Counted from the stretch's first letter, positions 1 through 12,630 are shown. The stretch: DNA of 64,000 nucleotides from Viola odorata (GCA_963691705.1 OY829539.1:42665656-42729655), one strand, 5' to 3'. The notes: generated from the sequence alone by a model not told the origin. Translations and numbers: made by a program.

Positions 1-1829
1 GATATTGTGGCATCTGATTTTTAGAGGAGATATTACCAGTTCTTTGGCAGTTAGAACAACTCCTACAAAACATGTGGCAATCTTTGAATAAGGAAGGCCA
101 ATAAAATCCACATTCTAGTATCTTTATGGCTGTTCGTTTAGGTCCAAAGTGACCTCCACAAGCATGAGAATGACAAAATACTAAGATTTCTTCCATCTCA
201 TGTTCAGGCACACAACGTCTGATCATCTGATCCTTACCAATATTCCACATGTAAGGATCATCCCATACGTAATGCAAAGAATCTCGTTTTATTTTTTCTT
301 TTTGTCTAGAAGACAACTCACCTTCAAACTTACCTGACGCTAAGAAGTTAGCGATATCAGCGTACCATGGTGTACTCTCTTGGATTTGAAAAAGTCCCTC
401 ATCAGGGAATTCATCCCTCACAGCTAGGGGGTCCGGATTCACAAAGATCCTACTCAAATGATCTGCCACTGAGTTCTCTTTACCACTCTTATCTTGTATT
501 TTGATGTCGAATTCTTGTAGAAGGAGAATCCACCTGATCAGCCTTGGTTTCGCCTCCTTCTTCACCAATAAAGGGCGCAGAGCTGCATGGTCAGAATAAA
601 TAATAACCTTAGTTCCAAGTAAATATGACCGAAATTTATCTAAGGCAAAAATAACCGCAAACAGCTCTTTCTCGGTGGTTGTGTAATTTTTCTGCGCCTC
701 ATCTAGCATCCTTGAAGCGTAATAAATGACATGAGGTTCCTTCCCCTCCTTTTGTCCCAAAACAGCACCTACACAATTGTTAGAAGCATCACACATTATT
801 TCAAAAGGTAAATCCCAATTGGGAGATTGAATTACAGGCGCCGTGGTTAGTTTCTTTGTAAGCTCATCAAACGCCTTCTTGCAATCATCTCCAAACTGAA
901 ATTCTACATCCTTTTGTAATAATTTACATAAGGGGGCAGCAACCTTTGAAAAGTCCTTGATAAATCTTCTATAGAACCCTGCATGGCCAAGAAAAGAGCG
1001 CACTTCGCGCACACATGTTGGGTAAGGCAGTGACTCTATGACGTCTATTTTAGCTTTATCGACCTCAATTCCTTTTTCGGAATTAATGTGTCCTAGAACC
1101 AATCCATAATCAACCATGAAATGGCATTTCTCATAATTTAGCACACGATTAGTTTCCAAACAGCGTTTAAGAACTTTCTCTAGATTTTCTAAACATTCAT
1201 CAAATGAATTACCGTAAACAGTAAAATCATCCATAAAAACTTCAATTCCTTTTTCAATGAAATCAGAAAATATGCTCATCATACATCTTTGGAAAGTTCC
1301 AGGTGCATTGCAAAGTCCAAAAGGCATGCGTTTATATGCAAAAGTCCCAAACTGGCAGGTAAAAGTAGTTTTATCTTGGTCCTCAACCGCAGCGGGTATT
1401 TGGTGAAAACCAGAATACCCATCGAGACAACAGTAGTGAGACTTACCTGAGAGTCTCTCTAGCATCTGGTCGATGAAGGGAAGAGGGAAATGATCCTTCC
1501 TCGTCGCTGTGTTGAGCCTTCGATAATCGATGCACACTCTCCATCCGTTTTGCACTCTAGTTGGCACCATTTGTCCTTCGCTGTTCTCAACCACCGTGAT
1601 CCCGGTTTTCTTGGGTACAACCTGCACAGGACTCACCCAAGTACTATCAGATATGGGGTAAATACCAGAATTGACGTAATTGGAAGTACCAAGTGCAAAG
1701 ACAGTGTCTTTGATTTCTTCATTTATTTCGAATTTTGCTTCCATTTCTTCAAGTCTTGGCTGATCAATACTTCTGCTAAGAACGAATTCTAAGGGGTCAG
1801 TGGTATTAATATCATAAATGTCCTCAACA
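1..1829 (-). pseudogene. Athila element 1 pol: RT, RNase H, integrase zinc domain (partial)
   Basis: Translated from about 1829 down to the window edge, the frame appears open. RT motifs run in order: the [10 protein letters not shown] entry region (~1665), CIDYRRLN (~1520), [16 protein letters not shown] (~1430), [12 protein letters not shown] (~1320) and the catalytic box [10 protein letters not shown] (~1225). RNase H follows, with the CDASN motif (~790) and NSVADHLSR (~470). The integrase H2C2 finger spans about 180-30, with the C-x2-C pair near 60-45. The frame is +1 relative to the upstream gag-protease, so pol cannot be read on without a frame change. Relative to element 2, about 120 codons between protease and RT are missing. 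The catalytic integrase core lies outside the window. Confidence 0.85.
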
Positions 1830-1835
1830 TCTGGG

Positions 1836-4196
1836 TCAATAACTAACACAATGTATGTCATCAGGAAATCGCATAGCGTCATACATATTGAAGGTAATGG
1901 TTTCACCATAAAACTCTATAGTTAAACATCCACTATACACATCAATCTTCGCCCTAGCCGTTCTCAAAAAGGGTCTTCCAAGCAAAATTTCAGTTGACTT
2001 GCTTGTATGATCATTTTCCATATCCACAACATAAAAATCAGCAGGGAATATAAAATCATTCACTTGAACCAAAACATCTTTTATAACTCCAACAGGATAT
2101 ATAATTGACCTATCAGCTAATTGAATAACAAGTCTAGTGTCTACTAATTCCCCAATGTTAAGAGATTTAAAAAGGTTCAGTGATGTGACATTTATCCCCG
2201 CGCCTAGATCACACAGCGCCTTTTCAATAGTCTGATCTCCAATTTTGCACGGTATGACAAAGGTTCCTCCACCCTTGCATTTGTTGGGTAATTTCTTCTG
2301 AAAAACAGCAGACACGTTCTCATTCAAGTTGACCCTTTCTATATCTGAAAGCTTCTGTTTGTTAGTGCATAAATCTTTTAGAAACTTAGCATATTTGGGT
2401 ACCTGGGCAATCATATCAAGCAAAGGAATATTTATGGCTACTTTTCGAAATATATCTAGAATAGCCTTTTCTTCCTTCGCCTTCTTGGACTTTTCAGCCC
2501 TTTCGGGAAAAGGAAGAGGGATTACCTGATTCTCCTTTCTTGACAACATCTCTGGAACTGGTTTTTCAGAAATTACCTTCATTTCTGGTTCAAATTCTGG
2601 TGGAGGTGGGACTGCCTCTGGTTGACTCTTCCCCAGGCCTGTGGACGAGTCCGCTATGTCTGGAATTTTTGTTCCACTCCTTAATGTCATGGAACTGACA
2701 TTATGCTTCGGATTATCTACTGTAGTGGATGGTAAACGTCCTCCCTGCTCCTGTTTTCCGAGTTTCATCTCTGCCATTTCTTTCTGCATGGCTTGGTTCG
2801 ATTGTACGAGACTCGAGATGCTAGCTTGAGTAGCTTGCATAAACTGCTTTAGCATATCCTCCATTGGGACTCTAGTGATCATAAGGGGTTGTTGTGGGGC
2901 TGGAAGTTGGGGTACATTTGGTCTAGGGATGAAGTTTTGTAGGTTGACAGGTGGTGTTTGGCTTGGTTGGGATTGATATTGATTAGGTTGATGAACTACG
3001 ACATTAGAGTTCGTGTTCTCCTTCCACCCTGGTTTATTTGGGTACTGATTATTTTGGTATTGATTTTGGTTGTACCTTGGTTTATATGGTGGGTATCTTC
3101 CATATTGCTGCTGAAACTGCAATACCGAATTAACCTCTTCGGGTGTTCCTCTGTTCAAGATGCATTCATCTGTATGGTGTCCTTGTTGCCCGCACATACC
3201 ACATATGGTGGTCGGTTGTACCTGCTGTACCTGTGATTGTCCTACACAAAACTTATCTAGACGATCAGAAAGTTCATCCATTTTAGTTTCAAGTACAGAA
3301 ACATTACCTGTAGGATTTTCTCTTTCGCTTGACTCATTTAGCTCGCTATTTTCAGCCAAGATCTGAAGCAATTGATTCGCCTTTGTGAGGGTGCAATCTT
3401 GTAACGCTCCTCCTGCAGCTCCATCCACAACCATCTTGTCTCTAACACATAAACCATCATAGAAGTATTGCACTTGGTTCCAATCAGAAACTCCATGGTT
3501 TGGGCAGATTTCTAATAGGTTCCTGAAGCGTTGATAATACTCCCCAAAACTCTCTGTAGGGGACTGTTTGATGGACACTATATTCTTCCTGGCATTTCCA
3601 GCCTTACTAGAGGACCAAAATTTGTTGAGGAAGGTGCTCAACATCTGCTGCCATGTGTTAATCGAGTTATGCGGTAAGCTTAGGAACCAATTCCTAGCTT
3701 TATCCTCTAGGGTCCATGGAAAAGCTCGGAGTTTGGCTCGGTTGATGTCAACTCGAGGGGGTTTATGAGTGTCACATTCCCAATGGAGATATTGCAGATG
3801 CTTGAATGGTTTCTCACTAGGCAAACCGTAGAACTTCTTAAGATTATGGATCATGTTTGGTTTTAGGTTCCAGTCATGCTCTACGGGGGGATATTGGACA
3901 CAAAAGTGTGTGTCCGGTGGTGGTCCCTCACTGTTTCACTGCCTAAAGGTCTGCTCTGGAGGAGGAGGAGGTGGCTGGTCCATTTCTCGTTCGAAAAGAG
4001 GGTTTTCTCTTACTGCTGCTGATGAACTTTCCCCCAGGCCTATGGTAAAGTCTGCTGATTGCGAAAAACTATTTTCTGAAACAGTTTCTTCAGATTCTGT
4101 CCTCTGCCTTTCTGCTCGCTGCTTCCTGTACTGAGCTTCTGTTTTTGTCAACTCTGGGTTGTATGGAAGTAATGGCAGTCGGGAGGACCTGGTCAT
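1836..4196 (-). pseudogene. Athila element 1 gag-protease, one in-frame stop
   Basis: Gag forms the capsid-like particle and the aspartic protease processes the polyprotein. The start at 4196 follows the PBS closely. The first 86 codons end at a TGA (3938-3936), but the same frame reads on to the ATG at 3854 and then 672 codons to 1836, so one nonsense codon splits a single gene. Visible parts are a gag core with KLRAFPWTLEDKARNWF (~3735), a zinc knuckle CGMCGQQGHHTDEC (~3200), a Gln/Asn/Pro-rich linker, and a protease with KALCDLGAGINVTS (~2215) and LLGRPFLRTARAKID (~1980). The protease frame stops at 1836, just before pol resumes one base over. Confidence 0.88.
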
Positions 4197-4229
4197 AAAA
4201 CAAGAAAATTAAAATTAGTACCAAAGAAA

Positions 4230-4247
4230 TCCCCGGCAACGGCGCCA
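4230..4247 (-). promoter_or_regulatory. Primer binding site (tRNA-Asp) of element 1
   Basis: The minus strand reads TGGCGCCGTTGCCGGGGA, an exact complement of the 3' end of plant tRNA-Asp and the usual Athila primer site. It lies between the LTR end (4254) and the gag start (4196). This is where minus-strand DNA synthesis would be primed. Confidence 0.9.
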
Positions 4248-4253
4248 AAATTT

Positions 4254-5676
4254 GATGGGTGCCGAAACCAACAAAAATAAATCATACAATTCACCATGCA
4301 CAATTAATTAACACTGTAGCAAGTGGTAAAAGGATCGAACCACAGGGATTTCTGGACAATAATAATTTCTGTTAAAAGACCAAAATTGTAACAGTGGTAA
4401 AAACCAATGAGTGGGATTTTGTGTGCAATTAATTAAATAAATGTAGAAAACAATAACAGTGAACAAGTGATGATTGGATTAACTCAGATGATAACAGTTT
4501 CCAGGTAAAGACTCTTCTCGGGTCACGATTCATAAATGTCGATCATTGATGCAAGTGTTTTCAAAACCAAATTTAATAGAAAAGCTATAGAGACCAGCGG
4601 TACTCTGAGTCTCCTGCTCTCCTCCTACTCAAGATTCCTAAGGCGGTACTCCTACTAGGATCCCTAACCGTTCAATAACTTTAAGGCGGTACTCCTAATA
4701 AAGTTTAATTGAAGGGTTGATTAAACACGGGGAGAGACCTTTCCCGATCTAGAAGAGAATTTCTTCTACTCCTATAAACCGGATTCTACCCTTTTCTAAT
4801 TAGATCTTACACTAATTAGTTACCTACAGATTCCTATCAACGATGTAGAATCCAACGTTTCTAAGAAAAGATGTAATCGTTCGAATTAAAGTCTAAGGTG
4901 ATCAAACTTAGATTGAATAAGAACAAATTGACATTCAAATAAAAAGAATAGAAATACAAATTTGGATTTTATGAAGCTTAAATAGATCTCACAACATATG
5001 AATCATAACCCTAGAATCCTTACCAAGAATAGAGGAATTAGCTAGAATAAGACATAATTAATTCAAACAATTATTATGCATGAATTAATAAATAAGTATC
5101 AAGGAAAGAAGAAGAAAAGAATAATATATTGATAGCAAACTCTAGAAGCAGTAGCCGTCCAATTCCAAGGAAGAAGAGATACTGTTTTTGTTCTCAGCTA
5201 GGTCCTTTTAAATAAAATCCTAGTCTAACTAAAAATCCTAAAAGATAGGATTTTAACTAATTTAAAATAAAAGATAGGAAATTCTAATAGGATTCTAATA
5301 TTTACAAAGGAGTTCTGCATGAGGGCCAGCTGCGCCATATGCGCGCCATTAAAGTGTGCGGCCCAAGCCCACTAGCATGAAGCCTAAAACATGTTGTTAA
5401 TATTCATGGCATGGCCAGCTAACTTGGATTGAGTTGCTTGCTGCCCAGAATTCCTTCTCTTCACAATTTCATGCTATTTCCACGGCTTTTCTTTCCTTTC
5501 CAAAAATCAGCCTTCCAGATATGCTTTCTGCAAAAAGGAATAAAAAGCGCCCATAATTAGTAGTATCGACATCTAAATCGGTAGGAAAAAAGGATGAAAA
5601 ATAAGACAATTAAGCACTCAATCAAAGGGCAAGCAGAATGCAACATGTAGTCAAACCAAAAAGTTTCAAACACATA
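4254..5676 (-). repeat. Athila LTR between elements 1 and 2
   Basis: The left boundary is the TG/CA terminus a few bases from the PBS, so this serves as the 5' LTR of element 1. The right boundary is set by the polypurine tract at 5681-5695, which belongs to the internal region of element 2. On the minus strand a TATA-like TATTTAAAA lies at 5215-5207. The stretch holds no coding sequence. Its length (about 1.4 kb) suits Athila LTRs. It is diverged from the LTR fragment at 13961-14525, sharing only scattered blocks such as the TCGATCATTG-like segment. The exact right end is uncertain by tens of bases. Confidence 0.7.
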
Positions 5677-5680
5677 AGTG

Positions 5681-5695
5681 TCCCACCCCCACACT
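5681..5695 (-). other. Polypurine tract of element 2
   Basis: The minus strand reads AGTGTGGGGGTGGGA, preceded by a GAGGACATG motif as in other Athila 3' ends. It would prime plus-strand DNA synthesis and marks the start of a 3' LTR. Confidence 0.75.
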
Positions 5696-5836
5696 AAGGC
5701 AGCGCATGTCCTCGATACGAGAATAGGACTCACACAAAAAGAAAAAATAGTTCAAAGAAAAATAAAATAGTTCAACAGAAATAAAAAAGTAAAAAAACCA
5801 GCCCGAAGGCAAAGATGGATTGTTTGTGAAGTAGAA

Positions 5837-7519
5837 TCATGGGTTGGCCGGAGGCCGAAGTCTAGAGGCGAGCTCGCCAGGCAGGTTCTTGATGAGGGCA
5901 ATCAGCTCACGGAGCAGGGCATTCGTCTCAGAAAGAGCAGCAGCAGAGTCACGAACGTCTTTCCCTGGACGATGTGCAGCAGGTGGTGGGTGAGAGGTGG
6001 AAGGATTGTTGTCAACTGCTAGGTCTGGCCACTCAAATTGGCCTCCATTGGCCGCACTAAAAATGCGATCCGCGCGATCTGTACAACCTGTACTGAAACA
6101 CAAAACATGACCCTCCATGTGAAAGTAGCCCATACCATCAAGGGTACGAACATTTAACAATTTAAAATCAATAGGAGAGAACAGATTGCAATTATCAACA
6201 TCTAGGGCACGATGCTGGACAACAAGTCGGGTTATGAGAGAGTCGAGGACTGGACATCTATCATTATTGATTATGGCATTCAATTCATTTGCTATCCAGT
6301 AACCTAAGTTCACTTTATGACCGTTATACATGCACCAAAGGAAAAACAACTCCTGAACAGACAGCTGGCCCGAGGAGTTGACCTTGCCAGCGAATGTATA
6401 AGCAATGCATCTATGCAACATGTGTAGGGTTGGGTCAGGGATTTGGTGGCCCTTGCAGCGACGGGAATTGTACCTAGCAGTGGGGTCACCAGTCAACTCC
6501 CTAAACGCCGAGTCTATATCAAACGACTCGGGGTAAGCAGCGAAAGCTCCTAGGTACCAAGGGCCACCTAGGTCAGACTCTTGGGCAAACCCCAGCATGA
6601 CATTAAATTGGTCTAATGAGAGGTGTGACCACTCATTGACAAGGCGAAAATTAACAACCTTATCAGCTCCTAGATGAAGACCACATTTTCCTTTTTGCTT
6701 AAGTCTATCCACATCAAACCAGAAACTAGCATAGAATTCATGACTCAACTCAAGATAGGCAGCATGCTCAAAATCAAACAAGACACCCCACCCAATATTT
6801 TAAATCAGTTCACGCACCCTATTGCCTACCCCCATTCTATCAAGCATATCATAGTCAAGCAAAGCACAAGGAATCAAGTGTTTACCATGTAAAGCAAGTA
6901 GTTTGTCAGGGAAGTTGAGCCAGCCATTCAAGTTGTTGAAGTCTGGTATCACATGAGCCAAGGGCGTTGCTGTGCCCGACCGATCCTGAGCAGAACGCGC
7001 AGCAGGGTTAGCGATGGGTGTCTTGCCCTTGCTGCTGGATCCGCGTATGGACTTGCGGGTCGTGTTTGGGACTGCTGAGGCTTTTCGCTTCTTGGGAGGC
7101 GCAGGTGTCTCCTCTTCGTCAGCTACTGTCATTATGGTTGGAGCGTCAGCTGCCTTCTGGGTGAACTCCGCAGCTACTCGCTCAATCTCTTCCTCAACAC
7201 TGTCCTCATCATCCTCTGAATCGTCCTTAGGAACCAACAGCTGCACCTTCTTAAGCTTTGGAGGGGCTTTCTCGTCGTAGCAGATGGGGTCTATCAAGCG
7301 TCCTCGGGAGGTGATGTCGTGACCTATGGGGAGACCAGTGTCAGATGGCATCTCGCCCAAGATCTGGATCTCGACCTCTGGTTCAGTGACTGGCTTGCCC
7401 TGGGTGGCATGGCCAGTGATCTCAGCTCCCTCTGCAGTGTCGTCTAGGTCATCCTCTCCGTCAGATTCCTCCTCAGACCTATCGTCCTCGCAGTCAGGAT
7501 CTGCGATGTTAGCGACCAT
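5837..7519 (-). pseudogene. ATHILA ORF-1 (env-like) protein, one in-frame stop
   Basis: This gene lies 3' of integrase, where Athila elements carry the env-like ATHILA ORF-1; its function is unknown. The N-terminal half (7519-6800, 239 codons) is acidic and then Lys/Ser-rich, ending in MLDRMGVGNRVRELI. A TAA at 6802-6800 interrupts, and the same frame continues as NIGWGV to 5837. Recognisable blocks are VVNFRLVNEWSHLSLDQFNV, IPDPTLHMLHRCIAYTFAGK and FFLWCMYNGHKVNLGYWIA. These align by eye with the plus-strand gene at 22715-23821 (INFRLCGHWKHLSLHEFDV, FILWCMFTKQKVSLGYWLA). I see no clear signal peptide or membrane segment. Confidence 0.8.
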
Positions 7520-7547
7520 CGCGGCGGAGTTGGGGGCTCGGAAACAG

Positions 7548-7844
7548 CTAGCTGCTATTCAGAATCGTCGGTCCCCTCCTCAGATCCAGTCTCGTACTCG
7601 CCGGAGGAGCGACGAGAGGCGGTTGAGGTAGTGTTTTTGGTTTTGGAGTGGACGGTGGGGGCGATTTGGGTAGTGGTGGTTTGGGCATTATTTTGGGTTG
7701 AGTTTTTGGGGTTTTTGTGGTGGCGGGAGCTGGAGTGGCAGCTGGGATAGTGGCGGTGGAGAGTGGTGGAGGTGTTTGCTTGGTCGGTTTGGGAGTTATG
7801 GTTGTAAGGGGGTTCGGGCGATCTGGTAGTGGTGTTGGTGTCAT
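7548..7844 (-). pseudogene. Proline/threonine-rich ORF upstream of ATHILA ORF-1
   Basis: From the ATG at 7844 the frame encodes a Pro-, Thr- and Lys-rich peptide (for example PNPLTTITPKPTKQTPPP) that stops at 7548. ATHILA ORF-1 starts 29 bases further on in another frame. It may be the low-complexity N-terminus of the env-like protein separated by a frameshift, or a spurious ORF in a biased sequence. No domain is recognised. Confidence 0.35.
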
Positions 7845-8458
7845 GGTTAGGGTGGAGGAAGCGGCGACGGTTGGAGAATTTGAGAGAGAAAGAAAGTGAA
7901 GAGGTAGTGTGCGTTTAGGAAGGGAATAAAGTGAAGGGGAGAGAGAGCGTGGGGTGTTTAAAAGGAAAGAAAGGTATAACGGTTGTGGACTTTTGGTTTT
8001 CCCTTTTTGTCCGTTTCCTTCCTTAATTGACTTGGCCCACAAAATCCAAACTGCAAAGGAAAGAAAATACAATTAGTCATTTTTAAATTAGAATTTAAAG
8101 TTCAAATCAATAAAGGAGAAGAAAAAGGGAAGAATTAAATCAACTCCCTAATAAAAAGGAATTTGAAATAATTCTAGAAAGAAAGTTATGTTAGGAATAA
8201 AAGAAAAATTAAAGGAAAGAGAAAGGAAAGGATTAAACACGCATATATACAAATTCAAAATTAAAGGAAAGGGAAAATAATCTAGAAAATTAAGGAAAGA
8301 AAATAATAAAATAGATGTACAAATGCTAAATTAAAAGAATATATCTTCTGAAATAAAAGAAGGGAATATTTAACAGCTGTTCAAACAACGCGTGGGTTGC
8401 CTCCCACAAGCGCCTATGTTTAACGTCTAGGCCTGGACACTCAAAGCATGCTTTAGTT
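7845..8458. other. Spacer between integrase and env-like gene of element 2
   Basis: This is AT-rich sequence without a convincing reading frame, placed between the integrase stop (8459) and the Pro-rich ORF. It probably corresponds to the internal untranslated region of Athila elements. I see nothing else in it. Confidence 0.5.
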
Positions 8459-11400
8459 TTATTCTGGTGGCTCAACCACCTCGGTCTCCTCGGTCGTGAA
8501 CGGTTTGAAACCTTCGTAGAAAGCTTTCAAACGGTATCCGTTGACCTTAAAGATGACACCTGTGTCTAAACTCCGAATTTCGACGGCGCCATGGTCATAT
8601 ATGTTCGTGATCACGTATGGGCCCGTCCACTTGGATTTCAACTTTCCTACAAACAACCTTAGGCGAGAATTATATAATAAAACCTTCAGTCCTATCTCGA
8701 AAGATTTATTCAAAATCAACTTATCATGATACGCCTTCGTCTTGCCCTTGTAGATCAGAGCATTCTCGTAGGCATCATCACGGAGTTCCTCTAATTCTTG
8801 GATCTGAAGGCGCCTTTGCTTCCCAACTTCATCAATGTCCATATTGACATTTTTGATCGCCTAGAAAGCCTTATGTTCTATCTCTACTGGGAGGTGGCAC
8901 AACTTTCCATAGACGAGTCTATACGGTGTCATGCCTATGGGAGTCTTGAAGGTTGTACGATAAACCCATAAGGCGTCGTCTAATTTCAAGCTCCGGTCCT
9001 TACGTGATTGATTGACTGTCTTCTCTAGGATAGATTTGGTCTCCCTATTGGACACCTCGGTCTGGCCGTTGGTTTGTCGGTGGTAAGCTATAGACATTCG
9101 GTGTGAAACACCGTATTGCCGTAGCAGCTTGTTGACTGTACGATTGACCAAGTGTGTGCCTCTGTCACTAATAAAAGCTCGTGGTATTCCAAACCTATTA
9201 AAAATATTAGTGCGCAAAAAAGCTGCAACAACTTTTGAATCGTTAGATCTGGTCGCTTTAGCCTCGACCCATTTGGATACGTAGTCAATGGTAAGAAGAA
9301 TATAGATATTACAAAATGAGTTAGGGAATGGACCCATGAAATCGATGCCCTATATATCAAATATCTCACAGGCAATGATTCTTGTGAGGGGCATCTGATT
9401 TCTAGCTCCAATGTTACCTGTGGCTTGGCAGCGAGGGCAAGCAGCACAAAACATATAACTGTCCTTGAAGAGAGATGGCCAGTAGAGGCCTGCTTCTAGA
9501 ACTTTGAGTGTTGTCTTCTTGGCCCCAAAATGTCCTCCTTCAGTTGAGGAATGACAGAACCGAAGAATGGAAGGAACCTCATCTAGGGTCATACAATGCC
9601 GAATGATTTGATCGGAACAGTGTTTCCAAAGGTATGGGCTGTCCCAAACGAAATACTTGGCTTGTCTCCTGATTCTGTTCTTCTCAGAGGCGGTGGAATC
9701 TGCAGGGAAATCTTCTATAGCACAAAAATTCGCAATATCAGAAAACCAAAGGTATTGAACTACTTGGGCAAAACAAACCTGCTCATCCAGAAAGGTATCA
9801 CGGATGGGTTCCATGGAGTTGTCCTCCTGATGTGGGAGTCAACTTAGGTGGTATGCCACAGAATTCTCAGTCCCTTTTTTGTCTTTTATCTCCAAATCGA
9901 ACTCTTGGAGTAGAAGAACCCATCTAATTAAGAGCGACTTGGTATCAAGTTTCGTCAAGAGATATCTTAGGGCCGCATGATAAGAGAAAATAGTTACTTT
10001 GGTGTATAAGAGGTATTGACGAAACTTATCCAAAGCAAAAACAGCGGCAAGAAGTTCTTTTTCTGTCGTAGTATAATTTCGTTGGGCTGCGTCCATGAGC
10101 TTAGAGGCATAGTAGATGACGTAGACTTCTTTGTCTTTCTTTTGGCCTAGCACCGCTCCTAGGTTGTTGTTACTGGCGTTACACATGATTTCGAATGGAA
10201 GTGTCCAGTTTGGTGCGTGTATGATCGGGGCGGAGATGAGTTTTTCCTTGAGGGTGTCGAACGAGGCCTCGCAGCTCGCATCAAACACAAAGTCGACATC
10301 TTTCTACAACAGCTGGCACATGGGCTGGGTAATCTTGGAGAAATCCTTGATGAACCGCCTGTAGAAACCTGCATACCCAAGAAAAGAACGAACTTCACGA
10401 ACACAAGTTGGATAAGGAAGAGATTCGATTACCTCAATCTTGGCCTTGTCCACTTCGATGCCCTTATGGGAAATGATGTGTCCTAAGATAAGATCCTGGT
10501 CTACCATGAAGTGACACTTCTCAAAGTTAAGCACAAGGTTAGTCTCAATGCATCATTGCAAAACTTTACGCAAATTAGATAAACATTCAATAAATGAATT
10601 TCCATAGACGGTGAAGTCATCCATAAATACCTCTATACCTTTCTCAACAAACTCAGAGAATATACTCATGATGCAACACTGAAAGGTGGCAGGGGCGTTA
10701 CAGAGACCAAACGGCATCCTTCTGTATGCAAAAGTACCGAAGGGGCAGGTAAAGGTCGTCTTGTCCTGATCGTTTAGGGCAACCGATATCTAGTGAAAAC
10801 CAGAGTATCCATCGAGGCAGCAGTAGTGAGTCTTGCCTGCGAGTCGCTTCAACATCTGATCGATGAATGGTAAGGGGAAGTGATCCTTTCTTGTGGCTGC
10901 GTTCAGTCAGCGGTAATCAATGCAAACGCGCCATCCATTCTGTATGCGAGTAGGGATGGACTTACCGTCTTGCCCTGTGGTGATTGTGATGCCTGTTTTC
11001 TTCGGCACGACCTGGAAATGGCTTACCCAAGTACTATCCTAGATGGGGTAAATAACTCCCACGTCCAGCAGCTTAAGTATCTCTTTCTTCACAACCTCCA
11101 TCATAGGAGGATTCAAGCGGCGCTGTGGTTGTCGAAATGATTTGCTGGCATCTTCCAAGTGGATGCGATGAGTACATAGGGAAGGTGATAACCCCTTAAT
11201 ATTAGCAATGGTCAAACCAATGGCTCATTTGAATTCCTTGAGGAGGGCGATGAGTTCCTGTTCCTCCCCTATGTCAAGCTTGCTTGAAATAATTACGGGA
11301 AGTTAATCGTCATCACCGAGGTAGGCATACTTGAGGTGCGAGGGCAAGACCTTTAAATCCAGCTTAGGTGCCTGCACAACTGAAGGGGGAAGTTTAGTAC

Positions 11401-12592
11401 GTTCAGTAGGAAGAGGTGAGATAATGGAAGGGGAAGAGATGAATGAGCGCTCTTCTCGAGCTGTAACGATTTCGTGCAACTCCGGAGGAGTCACGAATTT
11501 AGAGTCTATATTGTCTAGGGCCACTGGTGTGATTCCTCTATCTAGGGCAAGCTGCAGAGAATCAACAGAGTATAAGTCAGAAATTTACTCAATGTTAGGA
11601 TCAATTATATCAATGAAATTCACACTGGAAAATTCAGAAGGGTAGCGGATAACATCAAGCATGCTAAATTTTATAGTTTCCCCATCGAACTCGAGGGTGA
11701 TGTAGGCGTCGCGCACATCTATCTTGGCTTTAGAAGTCCAAAGGAACGGCCTGCCCAAGAGCATGTCTATCAGTTTGGTGGATTTCTCGTCCTCCATGCT
11801 AATCAAATAAAAGTCGACTGGGTATAGGAATTCGCCAACCTGAACTAAAACATCTTCAATAATGCCTTGGGGGTATATAACAGAGCGGTCGGCAAACTGG
11901 ATGACAACTCGGGTTGGTTTAAGTGGGGATAGGCCTAGGCTGTTATATATCGTCAAGGGCATTACGTTGATACTTGCACCAAGATCACACATAGCTTTGC
12001 CAACATCAGTGTTTCCAATTTTGCAAGGGATGGTAAACATCCCTTGGTCCTTACATTTTGGCGGAAGCTTCCTTTGAATGACAGCTGAAATGTTAACACC
12101 CACACTAATCTTATTTACTCCTGCCAATTTACACTTGTTAGTGCACAAATATTTTAAGAATTTAGCATATCGGGGGATATTTTTAATGGCCTGCAAAAGA
12201 GGAATATTAACCTGCACCTTGTTAAACAAGTCAAAAATTTCTTTATCCTATTTGTCCTTTTTTGTTTTGACTAACCTTTGTGGGAATGGTGGTTCAAGTA
12301 CATTGGTGATGAATTCCTCTGAAAACTCAGAGTTCTCATCTATCTTTCGTGGGAAACCGTGTCGTCTAGCAATGTGGACATGTTTTTTTTTCTCCACTTC
12401 TGCATTAGCCTCCTCTGGCTTGGGCACGGATTCGGGTAGTTCAACGTCTTGGGCAGGCAACTCACGGGATGGTATTTCAGTACCACTTCGAAGCATCATG
12501 GCACAAGCTCCGTGCTTCGGATTAGCGTCTGGTTGGGAAGACAGTCGTCCTCCATTCCTGTACTCCTTTAATTCTACAGCCATAGAACTCAT
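8459..12592 (-). pseudogene. Element 2 protease-RT-RNase H-integrase, many stops
   Basis: One reading frame (12592 to 8459) holds the rest of the polyprotein. Protease: KAMCDLGASINVMP (~11990) and MLLGRPFLW (~11760). RT: CIDYR (~10920), [13 protein letters not shown] (~10715), [10 protein letters not shown] (~10620). RNase H: CNASN (~10185), [13 protein letters not shown] block (~10080). Integrase: H2C2 finger (~9540-9430), core with [12 protein letters not shown] (~9295), FISDRGTH (~9170) and [10 protein letters not shown] (~9035), then a C-terminal module KSKWTGPYVI (~8620). In-frame stops lie near 12248, 11585, 11303, 11227, 11037, 10903, 10795, 10557, 10304, 9839, 9350 and 8861. Where element 1 can be compared, the stop positions are Arg or Gln codons there, so most fit C-to-T or G-to-A transitions. 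The gene cannot be functional. Confidence 0.88.
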
Positions 12593-12630
12593 TTGTTTTT
12601 GTAATTCAAGGACAACATTGGTAAGATTTG

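Larger units (their letters stand above)
1..5680 (-). mobile_element. Athila-type Ty3/gypsy element 1, 5' part
   Basis: On the minus strand this reads LTR, tRNA-Asp primer site, gag, protease, reverse transcriptase, RNase H and integrase zinc region, and runs off the left edge of the window. The order, the tRNA-Asp PBS and the CDLGAGIN protease motif are typical of the Athila lineage. The integrase core, env-like gene and 3' LTR are not in view. Coding is only lightly damaged: one stop in gag, and one frame change with a deletion between protease and RT. It therefore looks younger than neighbouring element 2, although the two share one LTR region. Confidence 0.85.

Noticed and set aside
4230..4247. 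tRNA-Asp gene end
   Set aside because: Only the last 18 bases of tRNA-Asp are matched and no cloverleaf surrounds them; the position next to an LTR makes it a primer binding site.
5837..7519. True retroviral envelope gene
   Set aside because: It matches the ATHILA ORF-1 type in position and motifs, but I see no signal peptide or transmembrane segment, so only env-like is justified.
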